In this document: piece by piece, positions 42,558-52,529 of the stretch | Layout: each line of letters starts with the position of its first letter | Position numbering within the stretch: the stretch's first letter is position 1 | Assembly: GCA_023663705.1 (NCBI GenBank) | Contig: JAMPGY010000011.1 | Span: forward strand, 1-64,000 | Direction of reading: 5' to 3' | Length of the DNA: 64,000 bases | DNA from: Clostridium sp. | GTDB taxonomy: Bacteria > Bacteroidota > Bacteroidia > Bacteroidales > Bacteroidaceae | The notes under the pieces: model-generated | What the model was told of the DNA's origin: nothing | What the model saw: the letters and a program-made list of their open reading frames with translations, nothing else | The model's database searches: none | Position numbers and translations under genes: made by a program

Positions 42558-43109
42558 ATGATACACAAATTCATCCTCATCTCGCCCGAAACGGAAGATT
42601 TCGTGTGCGAACTGTTGATTGATGCCGATGCCACATTTCACGATCTGCATCGCCTCATCCTGCAAACTTGCGGATATACCGACGACCAAATGACGAGTTT
42701 CTTCCTCTGCAACGCCAATTGGGAGAAGGAACAGGAGATTGTCTTGGAGGACATGGGGCAGAGCACCTCGGACGAGGATCTGCTGGTGATGAAGGACACA
42801 CGTCTGGGCGATATGCTGGAGGACGAGAAACAGCACGTGGCCTACGTGTTCGACCCGTTCAACGAGCGCGTCCTTCTGCTCGAACTGAGCGAAATTATTT
42901 TTGGCAAGCATCAGGAAACACCCGTATGCAACCGCCGTCACGGTGAGGCTCCGGCGCAAACGGCCGACATCGCCACCGATACCGCCGAGACAAGCCTCGG
43001 ACGAAAAGCGGAAGAAATAGACGAGAATTTCTACGGCAGCGAGGGATTTGAGGACGAGGAATTTGATCCCGAAGGATTTGAAATCAGCGACGGTAACCCC
43101 TACGACTGA
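42558..43109 (+). CDS. Plasmid pRiA4b ORF-3-like family protein
   Basis: This 183-residue protein starts with the pRiA4b ORF-3 type fold, with [20 protein letters not shown] near 30 and [18 protein letters not shown] near 94. The last 40 residues are acidic and low in complexity ([20 protein letters not shown]). The family has unknown function and is often next to tRNA-modification or DNA genes. The stop codon overlaps the miaA ATG by 1 nt (TGATG), so the two are translationally coupled. Confidence 0.8.
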   Translation: MIHKFILISPETEDFVCELLIDADATFHDLHRLILQTCGYTDDQMTSFFLCNANWEKEQEIVLEDMGQSTSDEDLLVMKDTRLGDMLEDEKQHVAYVFDPFNERVLLLELSEIIFGKHQETPVCNRRHGEAPAQTADIATDTAETSLGRKAEEIDENFYGSEGFEDEEFDPEGFEISDGNPYD

Positions 43110-44008
43110 TGAAACATCTTGTGGTACTGACCGGCCCTACCGGCGTGGGAAAAACAGAACTCAGCCTTTCGTTGGCTGAGTTTTTGCATTCCCCCGTCAT
43201 CAATGCCGACTCCCGCCAACTGTATGCCGGAATGGAAATCGGAACGGCTGCTCCCACACCGGCACAACGGAAGCGGGTGGAACACCTTTTTGTGGGTACT
43301 CTGCAACCGGGCGACTACTACAGTGCCGCACAATACGAGACGGACGTGATGCGTGTGCTCAACAATCTGTATGCCAGTCAGGATCATGCCTTGCTCTCGG
43401 GCGGCAGCATGATGTATGTGGATGCCGTATGCAAGGGCATAGACGACATCCCCACCGTCGACGACGACACCCGCCGGCTCATCCAGGAGCGTTATCGCCG
43501 GGAAGGTCTGGAACCGCTGTCCCAAGAGCTGAGACTGTTGGATCCCGACTACTACAACGAGGCGGACACACGCAATCCCAAGCGGGTGATGCACGCCCTG
43601 GAAATCTGCTACATGACGGGCAAACCCTACTCCACCTTCCGCACCCGCAACACCAAGCAGCGTCCGTTCAACATCATCAAAATCGGCTTGCAACGCGATC
43701 GCGAGGAACTGTACGACCGTATCAACGGCCGCGTGGAAGCGATGGTGCGGGACGGGCTGGTGGAAGAAGCACGGCGCGTGCAGGCCTTCCGCCACACCAA
43801 TGCGCTCAACACGGTGGGCTACAAAGAAATCTATAAATATATCGACGGAGACTGGACATTGGACTACGCCAAAGAGAAAATCAAGCAGAATACCCGCATC
43901 TACTCGCGCAAGCAGATGACATGGTTCCGCCGGGATACCGACATGAAATGGTTTCATCCGGATCAAACCGAGGATATTCTAAAATTCGTGGAGAAAGTAA
44001 TCGGATAA
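43109..44008 (+). CDS. miaA: tRNA dimethylallyltransferase
   Basis: This 299-residue enzyme adds the dimethylallyl group to A37 of tRNAs reading UNN codons. The P-loop [13 protein letters not shown] is near residue 6, [16 protein letters not shown] near 32, and the [14 protein letters not shown] segment near 96. The C-terminal basic helix region ([12 protein letters not shown]) binds tRNA. Its start is coupled to the preceding gene; the PBP gene starts 42 nt downstream. Confidence 0.97.
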   Translation: MKHLVVLTGPTGVGKTELSLSLAEFLHSPVINADSRQLYAGMEIGTAAPTPAQRKRVEHLFVGTLQPGDYYSAAQYETDVMRVLNNLYASQDHALLSGGSMMYVDAVCKGIDDIPTVDDDTRRLIQERYRREGLEPLSQELRLLDPDYYNEADTRNPKRVMHALEICYMTGKPYSTFRTRNTKQRPFNIIKIGLQRDREELYDRINGRVEAMVRDGLVEEARRVQAFRHTNALNTVGYKEIYKYIDGDWTLDYAKEKIKQNTRIYSRKQMTWFRRDTDMKWFHPDQTEDILKFVEKVIG

Positions 44009-44021
44009 ACAAACAAATTCG

Positions 44022-44029
44022 TACTTTTG
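44022..44029 (+). promoter_or_regulatory. -7 box in front of the PBP1A gene
   Basis: TACTTTTG fits TAnnTTTG and lies 21 nt before the ATG at 44051. No TTTG at -33 is apparent, so readthrough from miaA is also likely. Confidence 0.4.
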
Positions 44030-44050
44030 CACATAGATACATGGAATGCT

Positions 44051-46501
44051 ATGAGCAAAAAAGATATATCCGCACAACGCCTCACCACACCGGCCAAACC
44101 CAACGTTTTCCGCCGCACCCTGCACCGCATCTACGGCGGTCCTTGGTACAAACGCCTGCCCGCATGGATCGTCACGCTCTTCCTCTGCCTCATCCTGTTT
44201 CTCGTGGCGGTGGACTGCAATTTTCTCCACCTCTTCGGCCGTTCGCCCGGCATAGACGACATCAAGAATCCCGTCAACAACGAGGCATCGGAAATCTACA
44301 GTGCCGACAGTGTGCTCATCGGACGATACTTCAGCGAGAACCGGACACCGGTGACCTACGATCAGATCTCCCCCTTGCTGGTGCAGACACTCATCGACAC
44401 GGAAGACGAACGCTTCTACAGCCACCACGGCATCGACTTCAAGGGGCTGTTTGCCGCCGTGAAAGACATGATGGGCGGACGGGCACGCGGCGCCAGTACC
44501 CTCACGCAGCAACTGGCCAAAAACCTGTTCCGCGTGCGCACCCAGTACTCCACCGGCGCATTGGGCAGGATACCCGGCGTGAAAATCCTCGTGATGAAGC
44601 TCAAGGAGTGGATCGTGGCCATCAAGCTGGAACGGGTGTTCGGCAAAGAGGAGATCCTCACCATGTATTTCAATACGGTAGACTTCGGTTCCAATTCCTT
44701 CGGCATAAAAACCGCCTGCCGCACATACTTCGGAACCACCCCCGACAAGCTGACCTATGAACAGTCGGCCACTCTGGTGGGACTGCTGAAAGCCACTTCC
44801 ACCTACAACCCGCGCCTGAATCCCCGGAACAGCACGGAACGCCGCAATGTGGTGCTCACTAACCTCTACAACCACGGACATCTGATAATCGGTGGGAAAA
44901 GGGCTACAGCCGCCCAGCTGGATTCGATCAAGGCCATTCCCATGAAGGTGGTGCCCCGCAGTTCCGAAAGCCGATACGACGGTCCGGCGCCCTATTTCCG
45001 CGAGGCGCTGTCGGACTATATCGACATGCTGTGCGAACAGGAACTCATACCCGGTATGGATGCCGATCACAAACTGGATCTGTATGCCGACGGACTGAAA
45101 ATATACACCACGCTGGACACCCGCATGCAGCAGCACGCTGAAGAAGCAGTGAAAAAACAAATGCGGGTGATACAGGACAAGTTCAGGAACCACTGGGGAA
45201 ACACGCCGCCCTGGCAGGATGAACGTCACCGCGAAATCCCCGACTTCATCGAAGACCTGGCCAAGCGCACCACAGCCTACAAATACCTGAGCCAACGATA
45301 CCCCGACCAACCGGACTCCGTGTGGCATTATCTCAACCTACCCCACCGCACCACTCTGTTCAGCTACGACGGCCCCGTGCAAGACAGCCTGAGCACGATG
45401 GACTCCATCCGCTACATGGTGAAATTCATGCACTGCGGATTTGTGGCCATAGAACCGGACACACGCCACGTGAAAGCCTGGGTGGGCGACGTGGACTTCA
45501 ACTTTTGGAAATACGACAAAGTGACAGCCATGCGCCAGCCGGGCTCCACATTCAAACTGTTTGTCTACACCGAGGCCATGAACCAAGGACTGACTCCCTG
45601 CGACACCCGCGTGGATTCATGGGTGCAATACCCCGACACCGTGGACGGAAAACCTACCCGATGGGCGCCCCACAACGCCAACGGAACATATTACAACGTG
45701 GCTGTCCCGCTGAAATCAGCCTTTGCACAAAGCATCAACACCATTGCCGTGAAGCTGGGCTACGAAACGGGCATCGCCAACGTGGCACGCACGGCTCACG
45801 CCATGGGCATACAATCTCCTCTCCACGAGACGCCGTCGCTCAGCCTCGGTTCATCGGACGTAAACCTGCTGGAACTGACCAATGCCTACAGCACGGTGAT
45901 TGCCGACGGATTGTATCAGATGCCCATCCTGGTGACACGCATCGAAAACCGGAACGGGGAGATCATCTACGAGGCTACCCCACAAACCGAACAGGCCATC
46001 CCCTACCGCTCGGCCTATCTGATGCAGCAGATGCTGCGCTACGGCATGCGCGACCGGGGAGGCACCACAGCCGCCCTGTGGAGCTATATACGTCCTGTGG
46101 CAAACCTCACGCAGTTTGGCGGAAAGACAGGAACTTCCAACAATCACTCCGACGCCTGGTTTGTGGGTGTGACCCCCAAACTGATCACCGGTGCCTGGGT
46201 GGGCGGCGAATACCGAAGCATACACTTCCGTACCGGTGAACTGGGACAAGGCAGCCGGACGGCTCTGCCCATCTGCGGCTACTTCTATCAGAACGTGCTG
46301 TCGGACGACCGGTTCGCACAATACCGGGTGCCTTTCCCCGAAGCGAAAGAAGACATTCCCGCCTCGTTCTACAACTGCGAGGGATATTATGTGCCCATGG
46401 ACAGGGATTCGTTGGACACGGACAGCGACAGTCTGATCAGCAGCCGTCCCGCTCCGGAAAACAGCGCAACATCCGAGACACCTGCCACAACGGTCGAATA
46501 A
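44051..46501 (+). CDS. Class A penicillin-binding protein (PBP1A type)
   Basis: This 816-residue bifunctional peptidoglycan synthase has an N-terminal transmembrane helix (about 40-58, LPAWIVTLFLCLILFLVAV). The glycosyltransferase domain has IDTEDERFYSHHGIDFKGL near 116 and GASTLTQQLAKN near 147. The transpeptidase domain has SxxK in QPGSTFKLFVY near 497, SIN (AQSINTIAV) near 560, and KTGTSNNHSDAWF near 694. The ATG at 44051 is preferred over a TTG at 44027. It is followed 22 nt later by the PIF1-like helicase gene. Confidence 0.93.
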   Translation: MSKKDISAQRLTTPAKPNVFRRTLHRIYGGPWYKRLPAWIVTLFLCLILFLVAVDCNFLHLFGRSPGIDDIKNPVNNEASEIYSADSVLIGRYFSENRTPVTYDQISPLLVQTLIDTEDERFYSHHGIDFKGLFAAVKDMMGGRARGASTLTQQLAKNLFRVRTQYSTGALGRIPGVKILVMKLKEWIVAIKLERVFGKEEILTMYFNTVDFGSNSFGIKTACRTYFGTTPDKLTYEQSATLVGLLKATSTYNPRLNPRNSTERRNVVLTNLYNHGHLIIGGKRATAAQLDSIKAIPMKVVPRSSESRYDGPAPYFREALSDYIDMLCEQELIPGMDADHKLDLYADGLKIYTTLDTRMQQHAEEAVKKQMRVIQDKFRNHWGNTPPWQDERHREIPDFIEDLAKRTTAYKYLSQRYPDQPDSVWHYLNLPHRTTLFSYDGPVQDSLSTMDSIRYMVKFMHCGFVAIEPDTRHVKAWVGDVDFNFWKYDKVTAMRQPGSTFKLFVYTEAMNQGLTPCDTRVDSWVQYPDTVDGKPTRWAPHNANGTYYNVAVPLKSAFAQSINTIAVKLGYETGIANVARTAHAMGIQSPLHETPSLSLGSSDVNLLELTNAYSTVIADGLYQMPILVTRIENRNGEIIYEATPQTEQAIPYRSAYLMQQMLRYGMRDRGGTTAALWSYIRPVANLTQFGGKTGTSNNHSDAWFVGVTPKLITGAWVGGEYRSIHFRTGELGQGSRTALPICGYFYQNVLSDDRFAQYRVPFPEAKEDIPASFYNCEGYYVPMDRDSLDTDSDSLISSRPAPENSATSETPATTVE

Positions 46502-46523
46502 CCCCTCCAAGAAACGATAGCCC

Positions 46524-48539
46524 GTGAACATCGACACACAGAACCCTGAGTTTCAAAATGCCCTGAGGCTGATTCAATACACCCGTCAATCCCTGTTTCT
46601 GACGGGAAAAGCCGGCACGGGCAAATCCACATTTCTCAAGTATGTGTGCAATCACACGAAAAAGAAATACGTGGTGCTGGCTCCCACCGGCATCGCAGCC
46701 ATCAACGTGGGTGGCGCCACATTGCATAGTTTCTTCAAACTCCCCTTCTTTCCCCTGCTGCCCGACGATCCGCGCTTCTCCTTCCGCAAGATCAAGGATT
46801 ATCTAAAATACAATAAACAACAGTGCAAGATCATCGAGCAACTGGAACTGCTCATCATTGACGAGGTGTCGATGGTGAGGGCGGACATCATCGACTTTAT
46901 CGACAAGGTGCTGCGCATCTATTCGCACAACATGCGTCAGCCCTTCGGCGGCAAACAGCTGATGCTGGTGGGCGACGTGTTCCAACTGGAGCCTGTGGTG
47001 AAAAGCGACGAGCGCGAGATGCTGCAACGCTACTATCCCTCGCCTCACTTTTTCTCGGCCCATGTGTTCAAGGAAATGGAACTGGTGTCGGTGGAGCTGA
47101 CCAAAGTATACCGGCAGAACGAAAAAGCCTTTATCACCATCCTCGACCACATACGCACCAACACGGCCGGATCCGCCGACCTGCAGTTGCTCAACTGCCG
47201 TGTGAACAACCGGACAGAAACAGAAGAAACAGACGGCATGACCATCACACTGGCCACACGGAGGGATAACGTGGACTACATCAACAGTCACCGGCTGGAA
47301 ACCCTTCCGAAGGAAAGCCATATCTTCAAAGGAGAGATCAAAGGCGAGTTTCCGCTCAACTCGCTTCCCACTCCCTGCGAACTGGAACTGAAGGTGGGCG
47401 CCCAGGTGATGTTTATCAAAAACGATACGGACAAACGCTGGGTGAACGGCACCCTGGGCACCGTCACCGACATCAATGAGGAGGAGGAAATGATACGGGT
47501 GCTCTGCGAAAACGGGACCGAATATACAGTGGAACGGGACACATGGAGCAACGTGCGATACACCTACAACGAGCAGGAAAAGAAAATCGAGGAGGAAGAA
47601 CTGGGCGTGTATGTGCAGTTCCCCTTGCGACTGGCCTGGGCCATCACCATACACAAGAGCCAGGGACTGACATTCAACCGGGCCGCGGTGGATCTGACGG
47701 GAGGGGTGTTCAGCGGCGGACAAACCTATGTGGCACTGAGCCGTTGCACCAGCCTGGAGGGACTTACCCTGAAAAAGCCCGTGACACAGAAGGATATCTT
47801 TGTCAAACCGGACATCCTGCGCTTTGCCTCGCAGTTCAACAACCGGCAGGCTATGGAACGCGCCATGAACACCGCACGCGCCGACATCGAGTATGAACAG
47901 GCCAACACTGCCTACGATGAAGGACGCATGCAGGATTTCCTGGATCACTTCTTCACCGCCATTCATATCCGCTACGACATCGAGAAACCGGAAATCAAAC
48001 GCCTGCTCCGCAGCAAACTCAACGTGATAAACCGGCAGAAACGACAAATAGCCCGACTACGTGAACAACAGCATGCCCGGGACATACGCCTGCAAAAATA
48101 TGCCCGCGAATACTACGAACTGGGCAACGACAGCATCACACAGGCTCACAACGTGAGAGCCGCCCTGGCCAACTATGACAAAGCCATCGAGCTGTGGCCT
48201 TCCTTCACCGATGCCTGGGTGCGCAAGGGAGTCACGCTGCACAACGACGGTCGTCTCACCGAAGCGGAAGACTGTCTGAACGAAGCGGTACGACTCAGCC
48301 CCACGCTGTTCAAAGCCGTATATCACCGGGGCAAAAACCGTCTGGCCATGCACGATGACGAACGGGCCAAAGCGGATCTGGACAAAGCTGTCGCGCTGAA
48401 ACCGGAGCATGCCCGTGCCCACGAACTGTTCGGCGATGCCCTGGCACGGACAGGGCAAGAGAATGAGGCCGCCATACATTGGGCGATCGCAGATGAACTC
48501 CGCAAGAGACCCACGGACAGACACGAACGGACAAACTGA
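46524..48539 (+). CDS. PIF1-like AAA helicase with C-terminal TPRs
   Basis: This 671-residue SF1B-type helicase starts with GTG at 46524. Walker A (FLTGKAGTGKST) is near 26-37, Walker B (LLIIDEVSM) near 111, and GDVFQLEPV near 151. The SF1 motif VALSRCTSLEGLTL lies near 405. The C-terminal part (about 490-660) has a charged region and about three tetratricopeptide repeats (for example WPSFTDAWVRKGVTLHNDGRL). PIF1 family members unwind DNA and G-quadruplexes; the TPRs suggest protein partners. It lies 22 nt after the PBP gene. Confidence 0.85.
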   Translation: MNIDTQNPEFQNALRLIQYTRQSLFLTGKAGTGKSTFLKYVCNHTKKKYVVLAPTGIAAINVGGATLHSFFKLPFFPLLPDDPRFSFRKIKDYLKYNKQQCKIIEQLELLIIDEVSMVRADIIDFIDKVLRIYSHNMRQPFGGKQLMLVGDVFQLEPVVKSDEREMLQRYYPSPHFFSAHVFKEMELVSVELTKVYRQNEKAFITILDHIRTNTAGSADLQLLNCRVNNRTETEETDGMTITLATRRDNVDYINSHRLETLPKESHIFKGEIKGEFPLNSLPTPCELELKVGAQVMFIKNDTDKRWVNGTLGTVTDINEEEEMIRVLCENGTEYTVERDTWSNVRYTYNEQEKKIEEEELGVYVQFPLRLAWAITIHKSQGLTFNRAAVDLTGGVFSGGQTYVALSRCTSLEGLTLKKPVTQKDIFVKPDILRFASQFNNRQAMERAMNTARADIEYEQANTAYDEGRMQDFLDHFFTAIHIRYDIEKPEIKRLLRSKLNVINRQKRQIARLREQQHARDIRLQKYAREYYELGNDSITQAHNVRAALANYDKAIELWPSFTDAWVRKGVTLHNDGRLTEAEDCLNEAVRLSPTLFKAVYHRGKNRLAMHDDERAKADLDKAVALKPEHARAHELFGDALARTGQENEAAIHWAIADELRKRPTDRHERTN

Positions 48540-48634
48540 TGCCATCAACTCTTTCGGATTTCAATCTCGCAACTTCTTTGGTTAAAAAAAACTAATAAAC
48601 ACACACACCGATACTCTCTACCGTATAAAAATGG

Positions 48635-48642
48635 TATTTTTG
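48635..48642 (+). promoter_or_regulatory. -7 box upstream of the GH43-like gene
   Basis: TATTTTTG fits TAnnTTTG, 35 nt before the ATG at 48678. No good -33 was recognised. Confidence 0.4.
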
Positions 48643-48677
48643 AACGATTAATACCGACACAAAACACATTAACAGAC

Positions 48678-49676
48678 ATGAAACACTCGCGCATGGTATG
48701 GCTTTGTGCCATAGCCGGCCTTATGGCCTTGATTTCAATCCCCCACCCCTTGGCTGCCCGAAAGAAAGTGGCCTATCTATTTACCTATTTCACAGGAAAC
48801 AGCCCCGAGCAAGAGCAAATCTGCTATGCCGTCAGTCACGACGGATATAACTACACGCCGCTCAACGACGGAAGACCCATCATCTCGTCCGACACCATAT
48901 CACTGAAAAAAGGTGTGCGCGACCCGCATATCCTGCGCGGACAGGACGGTTGGTTCTATATGGTGGTGACCGACATGCGCTCCAGTCAGGGCTGGAGTTC
49001 CAACCGGGGCATGGTTCTCCTACGCAGCAAGGATATGGTACACTGGCAACACCACACGGTGCATTTCCCTGAGAAATATGCCGGCACAATGTTTGCCAAT
49101 GTCACCCGTGTGTGGGCTCCGCAAACCATCTACGACGAACAGGCCAAGAAATATATGGTATATTTTTCCATCCTCACCTCGGACGGCAATTGCACATACG
49201 ACAAGGTATACTGGGCATACGCCAACAAGGACTTCAGCGATCTGGAAGGCGAGCCCCAGCTGCTGTTCGACTTCAAGAGCGCAGCCATTGACACCGACAT
49301 CGTGAAGGACGAGGACGGATGGTATCACGTATTTTTCAAAACCGAAGGCGGACAAAAGAAAGGCATCCGCCAATACCTTACCAGAAATCTTCACAATGCG
49401 GCCGAATGGGAGTTGCTACCCGAAAACTGCGAGGTGACACAGAAAGCCGTGGAAGGCGGCGGTGTGTTCCGGCTGATCAAAGGCGATTGGGTACTGATGT
49501 ACGACTGTTACATGAACGGACATTACCAGTTTTGCACCAGTAAGGATCTGCGCCACTTCACATTCAAACAAGACACACAGACCCAAGGCGCTTTCACCCC
49601 GCGCCACGGCACCGTGATGCCCATAACCCGGAAAGAACTGAAACGACTGCAGAAAGCATTTCCCAATCATAACTAA
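48678..49676 (+). CDS. GH43-like glycoside hydrolase
   Basis: This 332-residue protein has a signal peptide (to about 26, LAAR). It shows a five-bladed beta-propeller pattern typical of glycoside hydrolase family 43 and related GH32/68/117 families. Candidate catalytic residues are the Asp in KKGVRDPHILRG near 77 (base), the Asp in AAIDTDIVKDEDGWYHVFF near 204 (modulator) and the Glu in AVEGGGVFR near 258 (acid). These enzymes typically remove arabinose, xylose or galactose. The substrate is not known here. It starts the enzyme run, with 24 nt to the next gene. Confidence 0.7.
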   Translation: MKHSRMVWLCAIAGLMALISIPHPLAARKKVAYLFTYFTGNSPEQEQICYAVSHDGYNYTPLNDGRPIISSDTISLKKGVRDPHILRGQDGWFYMVVTDMRSSQGWSSNRGMVLLRSKDMVHWQHHTVHFPEKYAGTMFANVTRVWAPQTIYDEQAKKYMVYFSILTSDGNCTYDKVYWAYANKDFSDLEGEPQLLFDFKSAAIDTDIVKDEDGWYHVFFKTEGGQKKGIRQYLTRNLHNAAEWELLPENCEVTQKAVEGGGVFRLIKGDWVLMYDCYMNGHYQFCTSKDLRHFTFKQDTQTQGAFTPRHGTVMPITRKELKRLQKAFPNHN

Positions 49677-49700
49677 TACCTGTACATCAAACAACATTTT

Positions 49701-52463
49701 ATGAAACACCTATTTACCATACTCACCTTATGCTGTTTCGGCCTACAGACCGCGTTGGCCGGAAACACAATCCGAAGCATAGCACAAGTGACCGGATCCG
49801 TCACACTGAACGAAGACGTAGACTACGTCATCACGGGAGAAACACCTTTTGCCGTGACCGGATCCATCAATATCACCAACACGGATCATGCCGTCGTTAT
49901 TCTGGAAAACATTCGTCCCAGCCAAGCTTTATCTTATTTGTCTTTCATCAAAATCAACGGGGAGACAGCCGTCAATGACCGGAACTGCCAAGTGAAGCTG
50001 TATGCACAAGGCACCATCATCCTGCCCTATAGCAACACCATCCGTCCGCTCACGGTCTATTCCGGGCAGAACTTCCAAGGTCAGTCGGTCAACAGTTTCG
50101 GTCTGGAACACAGCGGCGGCTACATGAATACACTGACCACTGCCAAACTCAACAACCAGATCCGCAGTTTCAAACTGAAAAGAGGCTATATGGTCACCTT
50201 TTCCACAGCACCAGGCGGACGCGGTTACAGTCGTTGCTTCATCGCCGACACGGAGGATCTGGAATTTGCAAGTTTACCCACCGTACTGGATCGCAAAATT
50301 TCATCCTATCGTGTGTTTAAGTGGTATGATGCCGACAAGAAGGGACTGGCAAACAATACCAGCCTATCGGCCACGCAAGCACTGAACGTCACTTGGTGTT
50401 ATGCGTTCGGATTGGGTGAAAACCGGGGTATAGACTGCGAGTGTGTACCTCACCATATCTATGAAGACTGGCCTTCTTCATCCGCCTGCGGCAGCGTGAG
50501 CTACTCGCCACACATGAAAACCAACAACGAACCGGGTAACTCCGCCGACGATCACCCGCAGACCGTAGACCAAATTCTGGCCAACTGGGAAAACCTGATG
50601 CGCACCGGCATGCGCCTGTGCTCTCCATCGTCCCACGACGGCAGCCTGAACCACCTGTGGGCCTTTATGGACTCTATCGATGCACGCGGCTGGCGTTGCG
50701 ACATCCTGGACATCCACAGCTATTGGGAAGAAGGGTCGTTCGGTAACCTGAATACCTGGTACAATCGCTACAAACGCCCCATCTGGATCTCCGAATGGGT
50801 GTGGGGAGCCTCATGGAACAACAACGGAGCCTTCCACCCCAACCGACGGAACGACGAGGCCACCTACAACGGCACACTGCCCATTTTGACCAAAATTAAC
50901 AGTTGGCCTTATGTGGAACGTTACGCCTACTGGAACAGCGAAGCTTGGTATTCAAACATCTACCGTGATGGACAACTGACCAAACTCGGGCAGTATTATG
51001 CTACGATGAATCCCGGCATCGGTTATCGCAAGGATTACGAGTATGTCCCCAAGTTTGTGTATAAAAAGCCCTACGACCTGACAGCCACCTTCAGCCCGCT
51101 GAGCCGACGTCTGGATCTGAAGTGGAACAACCCCAATGGAGAACAGAGCGATTCGCTGTACATCGAATTGCAAAACGAACAAGGGGCATGGACACTCTTT
51201 GCGAAAATGGACGCCAACGAGGAAACCGAACAGAGCTATCAGTATGTGTATCCGGAGACACCGGCCGGCGGATCCTACACATTCCGTATCCACACGTTTG
51301 ACTCCGACGGCATACAGCGCTATACCAACACGGCATCTTTCTCCGTGGGTGGTGCACAAGGCGAAGCCGGATTCCAGTATGGGGAGATTTCATTCTCCAA
51401 CACCAATCAGATCACTACTTACCTGCTTCCTTTTGACGAGGAAGAGACGGCTCCGTCCGTCTTCTTGGGAGCCTGTACCTACAACAACATCGACATGGGA
51501 CTGCTCAGCCTGATGAACAGCATCAACGCCAAACAGTTTCGTTTCACCCCGTTTCCCTGGCAGCTGGAATATTCCACCACCATGCAAAACGAGGAGACCG
51601 TGACTTTCCTCTCTGTGGCTCCGGGCAACCACACCTATGGCAAACTGAACATCGAGGTGGGACAGTGCGAAAACCGGATAGGCAACGAAGCACAGGAGAT
51701 TACGTTTAATGTGCCTTTTGAGGACAATGTAATACCCGTGGTGCTTGTACAAGTTGTGACCACCTCCTCCAGCTATCCCATTATGGCCCGTGCCTATGAC
51801 GTGACGGCCACCGGATTCAAAGTGAAACTGGAACGCCAGTCCACTGTATCCGCCGCCAATTTCCTGCCTCAGAAAGTACACTATATGGCCATCACACCGG
51901 GCAGCACGATACTCCCGAACGGCAAGATGCTGTCCGCCGGCATTGCCACGGATAAAATCGGAGGTAGCGCCTCAAGATATTTCTACCTGAAGAATCCTGA
52001 AGGTGAGAACTACCAACTGAAGAATCCCATCGTTGTTGTGGCCCCGCAAACGCATAACACCGACGCAGCCTCCCTCTTCCGCCTGCACAGTACGGCCGAA
52101 GAAAGTGTCACGGCAGACGGCGAACAGTTCTCCGCCGTCATCGGATTCAGAGCCATGCGACAAGTGGATAAAACTTCCGGCGAAGGAAACGGAACGGCTG
52201 CCCGAAACGGCGACCAAATGGGCTGGGTGGCAGTCAGTGACGCCTACGGTAATACCGGAACAGGAAATGCCATACGGGACATCACCGGCAACGGGACGAC
52301 TCTGGAGGTTGATGTCGAAGGAAATCTCATACACGTGACCAGCGACCGTCCCTACACCATACACTGCGCATCCGGCATATCCGTACAGGCCGGAAGCGTG
52401 CTCTCTCCAGGAGTTTATATCGTGAAAAGCGGAAACGAGACCCGTAAAGTGACCATCAGATAA
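49701..52463 (+). CDS. Secreted Asl1-like (GH128-type) glycosyl hydrolase
   Basis: This 920-residue protein has a signal peptide (to about 20, ALAGN). A beta-helix-like region (about 30-200) precedes a catalytic TIM barrel of the Asl1/GH128 type (about 215-430). The candidate acid/base Glu is in MKTNNEPGNSADDH near 276 and the nucleophile in RPIWISEWVWGASW near 365. Fn3-like and other beta domains follow to about 850. The final ~70 residues end GVYIVKSGNETRKVTIR, a T9SS-type sorting domain. GH128 enzymes cleave beta-1,3-glucans, so a laminarin-like substrate is a reasonable guess. The start is clear. Confidence 0.75.
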   Translation: MKHLFTILTLCCFGLQTALAGNTIRSIAQVTGSVTLNEDVDYVITGETPFAVTGSINITNTDHAVVILENIRPSQALSYLSFIKINGETAVNDRNCQVKLYAQGTIILPYSNTIRPLTVYSGQNFQGQSVNSFGLEHSGGYMNTLTTAKLNNQIRSFKLKRGYMVTFSTAPGGRGYSRCFIADTEDLEFASLPTVLDRKISSYRVFKWYDADKKGLANNTSLSATQALNVTWCYAFGLGENRGIDCECVPHHIYEDWPSSSACGSVSYSPHMKTNNEPGNSADDHPQTVDQILANWENLMRTGMRLCSPSSHDGSLNHLWAFMDSIDARGWRCDILDIHSYWEEGSFGNLNTWYNRYKRPIWISEWVWGASWNNNGAFHPNRRNDEATYNGTLPILTKINSWPYVERYAYWNSEAWYSNIYRDGQLTKLGQYYATMNPGIGYRKDYEYVPKFVYKKPYDLTATFSPLSRRLDLKWNNPNGEQSDSLYIELQNEQGAWTLFAKMDANEETEQSYQYVYPETPAGGSYTFRIHTFDSDGIQRYTNTASFSVGGAQGEAGFQYGEISFSNTNQITTYLLPFDEEETAPSVFLGACTYNNIDMGLLSLMNSINAKQFRFTPFPWQLEYSTTMQNEETVTFLSVAPGNHTYGKLNIEVGQCENRIGNEAQEITFNVPFEDNVIPVVLVQVVTTSSSYPIMARAYDVTATGFKVKLERQSTVSAANFLPQKVHYMAITPGSTILPNGKMLSAGIATDKIGGSASRYFYLKNPEGENYQLKNPIVVVAPQTHNTDAASLFRLHSTAEESVTADGEQFSAVIGFRAMRQVDKTSGEGNGTAARNGDQMGWVAVSDAYGNTGTGNAIRDITGNGTTLEVDVEGNLIHVTSDRPYTIHCASGISVQAGSVLSPGVYIVKSGNETRKVTIR

Positions 52464-52464
52464 A

Positions 52465-52509
52465 CCGGATTTCCAGAGGAGCCGACGGAGAAATCCGGCC
52501 TGCTCCTCT
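52465..52509 (+). promoter_or_regulatory. Two mutually exclusive hairpins between GH128-like and metallopeptidase genes
   Basis: CCGGATTTC (52465-52473) pairs with GAAATCCGG (52490-52498), and AGAGGAGC (52475-52482) pairs with GCTCCTCT (52502-52509). The second stem's left arm lies in the loop of the first, so the two are alternative. This could be an RNA switch or attenuator in the 66-nt gap. Confidence 0.4.
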
Positions 52510-52529
52510 GCTTCTTATCGCAGTAAAAC

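Noticed and set aside
44027-44051. TTG at 44027 as the PBP1A start
   Set aside because: The ATG at 44051 fits the PBP N-terminus better, and the TTG lies inside the -7 box TACTTTTG.
43979-45328. 449-codon open frame on the minus strand
   Set aside because: It is antisense to miaA and the PBP1A gene, both identified by catalytic motifs.
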